Positions 34,352 to 41,310 of a DNA stretch of 63,433 bases are shown piece after piece. How positions within the stretch are numbered: the first letter of the stretch is position 1; every line of letters starts with the position of its first letter. The position numbers and the translations under genes were made by a program. The DNA is from DASUCS01 sp041166745 (GTDB lineage Bacteria; Actinomycetota; Acidimicrobiia; Acidimicrobiales; JACDCH01). The notes beneath the pieces are model-generated. The model was given only the letters and a program-made list of their open reading frames with translations. It did no database searches and was not told the origin of the DNA. The stretch covers positions 1 through 63,433 of the forward strand of contig JBEEGH010000021.1 in the NCBI GenBank assembly GCA_041166745.1, read 5' to 3'.

Positions 34352-34555
34352 CTAGACGAGCTTGACGTCTTTCGCTTGGAGACCGCGGTCGGTTTGCTCC
34401 GAGGTGAACTCGACCTTCTGGCCCTGCTCGAGTGTCCGGAATCCATTGCCCTGGATGTTCTTGTAGTGCACGAACAACTCGTCGCCACCGTCGTCGGACG
34501 CGATGAATCCCCAACCCTTCTCAGAGTTGAAGAACTTCACGGTGCCGGTCGCCAT
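34352..34555 (-). CDS. cspA: Cold-shock protein (CspA family)
   Basis: Single-stranded nucleic-acid-binding protein of 67 aa, a complete cold-shock OB fold. RNP1 is KGWGFI (13-18) and RNP2 is LFVHY (27-31), with the usual MATGTVKFFN start. Likely RNA chaperone or antiterminator. ATG at 34555 follows AAAGGGG. Monocistronic by position. Confidence 0.95.
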   Translation of the reverse strand: MATGTVKFFNSEKGWGFIASDDGGDELFVHYKNIQGNGFRTLEQGQKVEFTSEQTDRGLQAKDVKLV

Positions 34556-34654
34556 GCCGGGACCCCTTTCGTCACTGTGGGGTTCGGCTGACTCGACGTG
34601 CGAACTGCCTGGCCCTGCCCTGAACTGATGCCGCGGAACAGTAGTTGAAGGCGC

Positions 34655-34816
34655 TCAGCGGTTGAGGTCGATGAGTTCACTGCCCTCATGGGTCGCTTCG
34701 GCGTTCGACTTCAACGCCGCACTGAGCACCGCGGCCACCGCGGCACCACCGACGAGGAACGACACGGGCAACGCAAACACGAGCAGGAACACGATGATGA
34801 ACGGGCCGAAGTCCAC
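34655..34816 (-). CDS. Small single-TM membrane protein
   Basis: A 53-aa protein dominated by one long hydrophobic stretch (PFIIVFLLVFALPVSFLVGG) with a charged C-terminal tail. The GTG at 34816, 10 nt after the ridA stop, was chosen because the longer frame upstream lies inside ridA. Function unknown; co-transcription with ridA is likely. Confidence 0.5.
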   Translation of the reverse strand: MDFGPFIIVFLLVFALPVSFLVGGAAVAAVLSAALKSNAEATHEGSELIDLNR

Positions 34817-34826
34817 GGGAACATTC

Positions 34827-35183
34827 TTACCCGACGAAGGCCCACGCCTCGACTTCGACCAGCGCACCGATCGGGAGCTCGACACCACCGATGGCGGAAC
34901 GCGCCGGCCGATGATCGCCGAACGCGTCGATGTACACCTCGTTCATCACCGCGTAGTCGCTCATGTGTCGTAGGAACACCGTCGTCTTCGCAACGTTCGT
35001 CAACGCCGCACCATTGGCCTCGAGGTGACCGCGCAAGTTCGCCAGCGCTTGGCGCAGCTCGCTCTCGAGGCCGCCGGTCACGAGCTTGCCATCGGCCAAC
35101 CCGACCTGGCCGGAGACGATCAACCAATCCCCGGCGCGCACCACTGGTGTGTACGGCCCGACAGGCTTCGCTGGCTCGGTCAT
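34827..35183 (-). CDS. RidA-family (YjgF/UK114) protein
   Basis: Probable enamine/imine deaminase of 118 aa: GPYTPVVRAGDWLIVSGQVG is the family start, later VFLRHMSDYAVMNEVY, FGDHRPARSAIGGVELPIGA with the conserved Arg that binds the carboxylate, and a terminal VEVEAWAFV. RidA proteins clear reactive 2-aminoacrylate; subfamilies act in purine or pyrimidine breakdown. Its ATG overlaps the stop of the molybdenum-hydroxylase-like gene by 4 nt. Confidence 0.88.
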   Translation of the reverse strand: MTEPAKPVGPYTPVVRAGDWLIVSGQVGLADGKLVTGGLESELRQALANLRGHLEANGAALTNVAKTTVFLRHMSDYAVMNEVYIDAFGDHRPARSAIGGVELPIGALVEVEAWAFVG

Positions 35184-36724
35184 CGCAGGCTCCTTCGACT
35201 GGGGAACGACGGGGGGCAGCCTTGCGCGACCCAGGTGGCCGCTGCCACCGCGGCAAAAACGGCATCACTGCCGTTGCGCGGCGTCGACCCATCGTCGTCG
35301 ATCTCGACGGTGATCGGCGGCGTGTCGACGGCCCGCAGCACGCCGAACGAACGAATCGTGAGATCGAGCGGCTCCCCGCTGTCATCGACCGCGATGCCCT
35401 CCGATGACACCCAACCGAGCGCCATGTGAGCGGCACCAACGCAGAAGGAGCGCAACACGACCTCGTCGAGCGGATCGCCGGCCGATACCCGCACCCGCAC
35501 GCCCCGGTCGTCGACCAGTGCCTCGGCTACCGCTCCGTTCGGCGCCGTGACAGGAGCCAGGTCGCCCCGCGCTCCCGCGAGCAGCACAGCCGCCTCGGCC
35601 CAGCCGGCGGCGCGCAATGCCATGGAGGTCGGCGGCCCCGAGACGTCGACCTCCTCGACCGTGAGAGCAGGCGCATACCCGGCGATGGCCTGAGCGATGC
35701 CGGGCGTGCGCGCCACGCGCACCATGCCGCTTCCATCGCGCTGCACTCCCGCGGCGATGGGTGGTCGCTTCGCTCCGAGTCTCACGGTGTCTTCGCGCGA
35801 CAACAGCACGCGCACCGCGCGGCCATGACGATTCGCAAGTTCGCGTGCCGCGGCCATCACCGGCGAACCGACCTTGCCACCGAACGCGCCGCCGTTCGCC
35901 AAGGGCGTGGACGGCTCACCTCCGGGAACGCACCACGACGCGTCCGTCTCGAGATACGCGGGCTCCACCCACGCCGTCTGCAATGTCACGGCCCAGTCGC
36001 CGGCGGGCACGTCGAGCGGATGACGGACGTCGACCGTCGTGCGACGGCCTTGCGTCTTCGCTGAGGTTCGCCGCGCCTCGTCGAGCGTCTCGCCGACCGC
36101 CCATCCACCGGCGCCATCAGGAACGGCGACGAGCGCATCCACGGGTGCCGAATCGTCCGCGAACCCACCGCGGCCGAGCGAGACCTCCGGCCCTACGTGT
36201 TGGGGGACGCCGCCCTCGAGCTCGGCGCGCCGCGCGGCCGCGTCGAAATCACGCTCCGGCAGCTCCGCAAGCGCGAACGACTGCCATGCGTCGAGGATCG
36301 TTCGCCACCCGGTACACCGGCAGAGGTGCGCCAGCAGCGCGCGCTCGACCTTGTCGACGTCGCCTTCGGCCGCGCCGCCGGCGCGCAGCGCATCGAGGCG
36401 CACGATGATTCCCGGCGTGCAGAACCCGCACTGGCTCGCCCCGCTCGCGCAGAACGCTCCCGCCCATCGGTCGGCCGTGGCCAGACCATCGATCGTGGTG
36501 ATCGCTCGCCCGGCCACCCGTTTGATCGGAGTGACACAGGCAACCCGAGGCGCACCGTCCACCAGCACCGTGCAGCAGCCGCATTGACCTTGCGGACTGC
36601 AACCATCCTTTGCGCCTCTCACGCCGACGCGATCGCGGAGCACCTCGAGCAGTGACGACCCATCGTCGTCCACGACGACATCGCGTCCGTCGACGGTGAA
36701 GTTCACCTGACTGTCAACCGCCAT
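35180..36724 (-). CDS. Compact 2Fe-2S / molybdopterin hydroxylase-like fusion
   Basis: A 514-aa single chain. Residues 1-150 are a complete CoxS/XdhC-type iron-sulfur subunit: first cluster GCSPQGQCGCC with C42, C48, C51 and C63, second cluster CGFC (C99, C102) and CRC (C135, C137). Residues about 175-510 resemble a shrunken xanthine-dehydrogenase-type large subunit (PAYLETDASWCVPGG, GGAFGGKVGSPVMAAARELA, AVRVLLSREDTVRLGAKRPP), about half the usual length. The end reads DGSTPRNGSDAVFAAV where functional enzymes have a GxGE segment with the catalytic Glu, so activity is doubtful. ATG at 36724. It overlaps ridA by 4 nt, hinting at a heterocycle-degradation role. Confidence 0.8.
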   Translation of the reverse strand: MAVDSQVNFTVDGRDVVVDDDGSSLLEVLRDRVGVRGAKDGCSPQGQCGCCTVLVDGAPRVACVTPIKRVAGRAITTIDGLATADRWAGAFCASGASQCGFCTPGIIVRLDALRAGGAAEGDVDKVERALLAHLCRCTGWRTILDAWQSFALAELPERDFDAAARRAELEGGVPQHVGPEVSLGRGGFADDSAPVDALVAVPDGAGGWAVGETLDEARRTSAKTQGRRTTVDVRHPLDVPAGDWAVTLQTAWVEPAYLETDASWCVPGGEPSTPLANGGAFGGKVGSPVMAAARELANRHGRAVRVLLSREDTVRLGAKRPPIAAGVQRDGSGMVRVARTPGIAQAIAGYAPALTVEEVDVSGPPTSMALRAAGWAEAAVLLAGARGDLAPVTAPNGAVAEALVDDRGVRVRVSAGDPLDEVVLRSFCVGAAHMALGWVSSEGIAVDDSGEPLDLTIRSFGVLRAVDTPPITVEIDDDGSTPRNGSDAVFAAVAAATWVAQGCPPSFPSRRSLR

Positions 36725-36735
36725 TGGAGCGAGGA

Positions 36736-36741
36736 TAGGTT
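36736..36741 (+). promoter_or_regulatory. Putative -10 element of the thioredoxin-like gene
   Basis: TAGGTT, 7 nt before the ATG at 36749, within the 24-bp divergent gap. Confidence 0.45.
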
Positions 36742-36748
36742 CGACCGA

Positions 36749-37612
36749 ATGCCCGTCAGCAGTTGGAGTCGACGCTCGTTCCTGGTCAGCGGCGCCAGTG
36801 CCGCATTTCTCGCGGCCTGCGGTGGCGGCAAGCCGGCAGCGAAGCCATCGGACTTCACGCTGATCTCGTTCTCCGACCTCTCCGTGTTCCCCGTCGGCGC
36901 TCCTGCTCGCATCACGTTCGGCATCACCGACAAGGACGGCGTGCTCCTCGCGCAAGCGCCGGTCAACAAGCTCGACTTCGTGGTCACCCTCGACGGTCAA
37001 CCATTCGGGTCGGCGATCTCGTCGACAAGCCACACCGAGGGCATCCCACGGCCTTATTTCCCTGTCGAGTTCACGCCGACCAAGACCGGCGTCTACGAGT
37101 TCCGCTCGGAGGTCGGCGGCGCGGCGGTCAGCGTGCCCGTCCAGATCACAGACGCCCCCATAGCGGTGCCCGGGGCCGGCCAGAAGATGATTCCGTTCGA
37201 CACCCCGACGACCGCCGACCTCCGGGGCGTCGAGTTGCTCTGCACCCGGACGCCGGCGTGCCCGCTGCACGATGTCACGCTGCGTGAGGTCCTCGCCGGC
37301 GGCACGCCGGTCGCCTTCCTCATCTCAACGCCCCTGTACTGCCAAGTGGCGATCTGCGGGCCGGTGCTCGATGTTCTCCTGGCCGCAAGGGCGCAAGTCC
37401 CTCAGATCAAGATGCTGCATGCCGAGGTATATCCATCGAACGCCGCAGCCCAGCCCAATACCCAGCAGCGCACGCCGGTGCTGGAGGCCTACAACCTGTT
37501 CTTCGAGCCGGTCCTCTTCCTGGCGCGGGCCGATGGAACCATCACGAAGCGCCTCGACACCATCTTCGATGGGGTAGAACTCCACGACGCGTTGACGCAG
37601 CTCACCGGCTGA
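36749..37612 (+). CDS. Tat-exported thioredoxin-like lipoprotein
   Basis: Exported 287-aa protein. SRRSFLVSG is a twin-arginine motif and AAFLAACGGG a lipobox, so it is probably folded before export and then lipid-anchored. An Ig-like beta domain (about 35-135: FPVGAPARITFGI, PVEFTPTKTGVYEFRSEV) is followed by a thioredoxin-like region with TPLYCQVAICGPVLDVLL, where C-x4-C replaces the usual CxxC. An extra Cys pair (LCTRTPACPLH) precedes it. A redox or metal-chaperone role is plausible. Divergent from the molybdopterin-like gene. Confidence 0.7.
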   Translation: MPVSSWSRRSFLVSGASAAFLAACGGGKPAAKPSDFTLISFSDLSVFPVGAPARITFGITDKDGVLLAQAPVNKLDFVVTLDGQPFGSAISSTSHTEGIPRPYFPVEFTPTKTGVYEFRSEVGGAAVSVPVQITDAPIAVPGAGQKMIPFDTPTTADLRGVELLCTRTPACPLHDVTLREVLAGGTPVAFLISTPLYCQVAICGPVLDVLLAARAQVPQIKMLHAEVYPSNAAAQPNTQQRTPVLEAYNLFFEPVLFLARADGTITKRLDTIFDGVELHDALTQLTG

Positions 37613-37655
37613 CAACCAGGTCAGTCTCTGAGCCGGCGGCGGGCGCGCGACGCTT

Positions 37656-39041
37656 ATGGTGATGCAAGGGAACAACGGCGCTGATCAGAGCGGCGATCAC
37701 GGCGAAGCCGAATCGTTCGACTCCCAACACCTGATGGGTGTGCGCGTCGTCGTTGACCATGACCCAGCCGTCGCGGCCGCTCGCCTCGCCGAGGAGCTCG
37801 ACGGCGAGCTCATCTTCGACCTCGAGAATGCGCGCCGCGCCTTCGCAGCTCGCGCGTCGGCCGGACGCACCGATCCCGTCGTCCTGCACGACGACGAGTT
37901 CGATGAGCTGCTCGCACAAGCCGACGAGCTCGGGAGCTTGGGCGCGCGCCCGACCGTCGACGAGGAAGCACTGGCCGAACTGCGGCAACTGGCTGTCGCG
38001 CTCCGGCGCACCGATCGCATCCGCGTGAGCACCGAGGTGGAGTTCACCGAGGCGTTGAACCGTCGCCTGTCCGCGAGCAGCGGGATGGCGGTGCACCCGG
38101 AAACGATCAGGCAGGCGGCGCTGGCGCTCACCGAGGCGGAGGCTGAGGTCGAGCAGATCACCCATGCGATCGCCGAGCTCGGCGACCGTCCTCGCCCCGA
38201 GCAGGTGCGGCTCGATGTGCCACAGGCCGTACCCCAGATGTTCGACGACGACAGCCTCGAGGAACAACGCAAAGCTCGCATCGTCGCCATCAGCTGCCTC
38301 GCGTTCTTCGCGGGCGCCGCGCTCGTGCTGCTGAACTTCGCCGATTCGGTCGTGATCCCGGTGGTGGTGTTCCTGCTCGGCGTGATCCTCTCGGCCGCGC
38401 TCATGGCCCGCAGCTACTCGATCCAGCCGCAGGACGATCCCGGCGCCCGCGAGGCTTCAGCACTGCTCGCCGCGGCCACCGGCAACGCCGAGCGCACCTC
38501 CGAGGCCGGGGCGCGCGACCGCGTGGCCGAAGACGAGTGGATGGCCCGCCGGTCGCAGTTCGAAGCGGCCCGTGACCGTTCGCTCGAAAAGGCGCGCTCG
38601 GCGCGACGCCATTGGGAGACGCTCGCGGGTGCGGACGCCGACCCGTACGACCTCGAAGGTGTCCTGCGACTCCACGATCCGCAATTCGTGATCACCGGCG
38701 CCGCTACGAAGACGTCACCCACGGTGCGCACGGTCAACGCCGTGCACCGAAAGGCGATGGCCCGGTGGAAGGTGGCGTGGGCGTCGCTCGGCTACGAGAA
38801 CCCGCCCGCCCTCGACGAGTTCGACGAGCACCTCACCCGGCTCGGCGGTGCCGAGGCTCGTGCAGAGGCCGACAAGGTCGACCAACGGTTGAAGGCGGCC
38901 GAAGCGTGGGCCACCGCGGGCGCGACCATCGACCGTCCGCTGATCTTGGTCGAGCCGGAGAACTGGCTGCCGGAGGACGAGCTCGAGTCGATGCTCCGAA
39001 CCCTGCCGGCCGGTGCCGACGTGATCGTCGTTACGCGCTGA
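37656..39041 (+). CDS. Coiled-coil membrane protein, unknown function
   Basis: Not recognised. The 461-aa protein has a charged N-terminal part (about 1-200) rich in Glu/Ala/Arg helices, two adjacent membrane segments (IVAISCLAFFAGAALVLLNF and VVIPVVVFLLGVILSAALMA), then a long Arg/Glu/Ala coiled-coil-like region and a C-terminal piece (RPLILVEPENWLPEDELESM) that looks like the end of a Rossmann or RecF-type fold. ATG at 37656 is given; ATG at 37734 is an alternative. Both ends face the cytoplasm if the segments form a hairpin. Confidence 0.6.
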   Translation: MVMQGNNGADQSGDHGEAESFDSQHLMGVRVVVDHDPAVAAARLAEELDGELIFDLENARRAFAARASAGRTDPVVLHDDEFDELLAQADELGSLGARPTVDEEALAELRQLAVALRRTDRIRVSTEVEFTEALNRRLSASSGMAVHPETIRQAALALTEAEAEVEQITHAIAELGDRPRPEQVRLDVPQAVPQMFDDDSLEEQRKARIVAISCLAFFAGAALVLLNFADSVVIPVVVFLLGVILSAALMARSYSIQPQDDPGAREASALLAAATGNAERTSEAGARDRVAEDEWMARRSQFEAARDRSLEKARSARRHWETLAGADADPYDLEGVLRLHDPQFVITGAATKTSPTVRTVNAVHRKAMARWKVAWASLGYENPPALDEFDEHLTRLGGAEARAEADKVDQRLKAAEAWATAGATIDRPLILVEPENWLPEDELESMLRTLPAGADVIVVTR

Positions 39042-39044
39042 GCG

Positions 39045-39365
39045 TTACGAGAACGACTGGCCGCAGCCGCAGGTGCGCTGGGCGTTGGGGTTGTTGATGG
39101 AGAACCCCGCCTGCTGCAGACCGTCTTTGTAATCGAGCACGGCATCGGTGAGGAGCTGAGCGCTCGACGGGTCGACAACGACACGAACCCCGCCCTTTTC
39201 GACGGTCACGTCGTCGTTGGCGACGTCGCTGTCGAAGAACATCTCGTAACTGAAGCCCGAGCATCCACCGGGGCGAACCGCTACGCGCAGGGCGAGCTCG
39301 GGTTCACCTTCGGCTTCGATGAGATCCTTGACCTTGGCGGCAGCTTCGTCTGTCAGCGTGATCAC
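39045..39365 (-). CDS. A-type iron-sulfur carrier (IscA/ErpA/HesB)
   Basis: Delivers Fe-S clusters to apoproteins. The 106-aa product has the three conserved Cys: GGCSGFSY (C35) and TCGCG (C99, C101), with LTDEAAAKV at the start. GTG at 39365; a TACCCT hexamer 6 nt upstream could be its own promoter. It lies 17 nt after the Cys-rich regulator gene, which probably controls it. Confidence 0.9.
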   Translation of the reverse strand: MITLTDEAAAKVKDLIEAEGEPELALRVAVRPGGCSGFSYEMFFDSDVANDDVTVEKGGVRVVVDPSSAQLLTDAVLDYKDGLQQAGFSINNPNAQRTCGCGQSFS

Positions 39366-39382
39366 CCGGCAAGGGTACCCGG

Positions 39383-40048
39383 TCAGACCGCTTCGACCAC
39401 CAACTCGACCTGGCACGGGTCGCGGTCGACGAGCGTGCGAAAGGCGACGACTTCGCCGCCACCCACCATGTCGACGAAGCCCTCGACGAGGCCTCGATGC
39501 AGGCTGCACACGAGGTCGGGGTTGGCCTCGGCCAGGTCTTGGAACGGGCAATGCGCGAAGCCAACGGTGGCACCGGTTTCACTGGCGGCGACCGCCGGAT
39601 CGAATCCGAGGCGGTCGAGCTCTCGCACCAACGCGTCGAGGCAGGGGCGGCCGACAGCACGGGCGCCGTCGCTACGTCCCTGTTCGCGACCCGCGTCCGC
39701 CGCGTCGTCGGCTCCGGTGGAGCCGATCGTCGCCGCCCGCAACAACATGCGTGCGAGCAGCCCGTACGTGGGCGGTTCGAGTCCGAGCGAGGGGGCGTCG
39801 GGCGCGAGCGAGTAGCGGTGCTGCGGCCGTCCGACCGCGCCGCGGTTGTCGCTCTGGACCTCGAGCAGACCGACGTCGCGCATGCGCTCGAGGTGCGGCC
39901 GAACGGTGTTGACGTGGAGTCCGAGTGAGTCCGCGATGTCTGCCGTTGCCAATGCACGGGGCGATCTGGCCAGCTCGAGGTAGATCGCGTAACGGGTGTT
40001 GTCGCCGAGCGCCTTCAACAGATCGAGACGCGGAGCATCGGCACTCAC
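39383..40048 (-). CDS. Winged-helix regulator with Cys cluster, SufR-like
   Basis: DNA-binding protein of 221 aa: an N-terminal winged helix (DLLKALGDNTRYAIYLEL, ATADIADSLGLHVNTVRPHL, GLLEV) and a C-terminal sensor with HCPF (C167), LVCSLHRGLVEG (C181) and C212, plus C136. SufR-type repressors hold an Fe-S cluster in such Cys; spacing here differs (13 and 30 residues). Location directly before an A-type Fe-S carrier and divergent from Mrp supports Fe-S homeostasis. GTG start with TAGCGT 7 nt upstream. Confidence 0.75.
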   Translation of the reverse strand: MSADAPRLDLLKALGDNTRYAIYLELARSPRALATADIADSLGLHVNTVRPHLERMRDVGLLEVQSDNRGAVGRPQHRYSLAPDAPSLGLEPPTYGLLARMLLRAATIGSTGADDAADAGREQGRSDGARAVGRPCLDALVRELDRLGFDPAVAASETGATVGFAHCPFQDLAEANPDLVCSLHRGLVEGFVDMVGGGEVVAFRTLVDRDPCQVELVVEAV

Positions 40049-40055
40049 CCGTGTG

Positions 40056-40092
40056 ACGCTACCTGAGATTCCACGGCCTCGGCCGGTAGAAT
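40056..40092. promoter_or_regulatory. Divergent leaderless promoters of the Fe-S regulator and mrp
   Basis: On the minus strand TAGCGT (40056-40061) stands 7 nt before the GTG at 40048. On the plus strand TAGAAT (40087-40092) stands 6 nt before the GTG at 40099. The 50-bp gap between the two genes is a likely target of the encoded regulator. Confidence 0.55.
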
Positions 40093-40098
40093 CCGGCA

Positions 40099-41310
40099 GT
40101 GGCTCCGCCGCTCCCCACCGTTGAAGACGTCATGTCCGCCCTTCGCGGCGTCATCGATCCCGAGCTCGGGTCCGACATCGTCGAGCTGGGAATGGCGAAG
40201 GGTGCGGCGGTCGCCGACACCGGCGTCGTCACCGTCACGATCGCTCTGACCACGGCCGGCTGCCCGCTGCGGGCACAAATGCAACGCGATGTCAGGTCCC
40301 GCGTCGGGTCGATTCCGGGCGTCGAGCGCGTCGAGCTCGACTGGACCGAGATGACGGGCGACGAGAAGCGCGTGGCGATGGACCGTGCCCGTTTCAACAT
40401 GAGCCAGCGCATCGAACAGACGTCAGTCGGGCCGATGACGCGTGTCGTCACGATCGCGTCGGGGAAGGGCGGGGTCGGCAAGTCGTCGGTCACCGTCAAC
40501 CTCGCGGCCGCGCTCGCAGCGCGTGGCCTGAAGGTCGGTGTGCTCGACGCCGACATCTGGGGCTACTCGGTGCCGCGCATGCTGGGCGTCGAAGGCGCGC
40601 TCGGCGTGGTCAAGCGCGACCGCAACATGATCGTGCCGAATGAGCGCAAGATCGGCGACGGTCTCGTGCGCGTCGTGTCGATGGGCTTCCTGGTCGAGGA
40701 CGAGGGCGCCGCGCTCATGTGGCGTGGGCTCATGCTCAATCGCGGTGTTCAGCACTTCCTGCAGGACGTCGACTGGGGCGACGACCTCGACTACCTGCTC
40801 GTCGACATGCCCCCGGGTACTGGCGACGTGCAAATGGGCGTGGCCAAGCTCGTGCCGCGCGCCGAGGTCATCATCGTCACGACCCCCGCGCTCGCAGCAC
40901 AGAAGGTGGCCGTGCGCGCCGCGTCGATGGCCCAGAAGAACTTCCTGCGGATCGCCGGCGTGATCGAGAACATGAGCGCGTTCACCTGCGAGCACGGCTC
41001 GTCGTACGCGTTGTTCGGCGAAGGCGGAGGCGCGGCGTGTGCTCGCGAGGCCGGCGCTCCATTGCTCGGCTCCGTCCCGCTCGAGCCACTGGTGGCATCG
41101 GGTGGCGATACGGGCGAGCCGGTTGCGCTCGGTGAGGGTCCTGCGGCCGAAGCATTCCGGGCCATCGCGGCGCGCATCGTGGAGGAGGCGGTCCCCCCGA
41201 TGGAGATGGCGGGCTGCAGCGCGCGCATGCTCGAAGCCGCAGTCGCGGCGCTGGACGCCGTCGACGCATCCGACGAAGACGATCCGCGCGGCGGCGAGAA
41301 GAGCGCGTAG
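40099..41310 (+). CDS. mrp: Mrp/NBP35-family P-loop ATPase (Fe-S carrier)
   Basis: Cytosolic Fe-S scaffold/carrier ATPase, 403 aa. The N-terminal MIP18/DUF59 domain (VIDPELGSDIVELGM, CPLRAQM) is followed by a deviant Walker A SGKGGVGKSS, switch II DMPPGTGD and GVIENMSAF. The usual CxxC after that motif is reduced to CEHG, so a bridging cluster would need other ligands; other actinobacterial Mrp proteins also lack it. GTG at 40099. Its stop codon directly abuts the stop of the convergent Hsp70 gene. Confidence 0.9.
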   Translation: MAPPLPTVEDVMSALRGVIDPELGSDIVELGMAKGAAVADTGVVTVTIALTTAGCPLRAQMQRDVRSRVGSIPGVERVELDWTEMTGDEKRVAMDRARFNMSQRIEQTSVGPMTRVVTIASGKGGVGKSSVTVNLAAALAARGLKVGVLDADIWGYSVPRMLGVEGALGVVKRDRNMIVPNERKIGDGLVRVVSMGFLVEDEGAALMWRGLMLNRGVQHFLQDVDWGDDLDYLLVDMPPGTGDVQMGVAKLVPRAEVIIVTTPALAAQKVAVRAASMAQKNFLRIAGVIENMSAFTCEHGSSYALFGEGGGAACAREAGAPLLGSVPLEPLVASGGDTGEPVALGEGPAAEAFRAIAARIVEEAVPPMEMAGCSARMLEAAVAALDAVDASDEDDPRGGEKSA

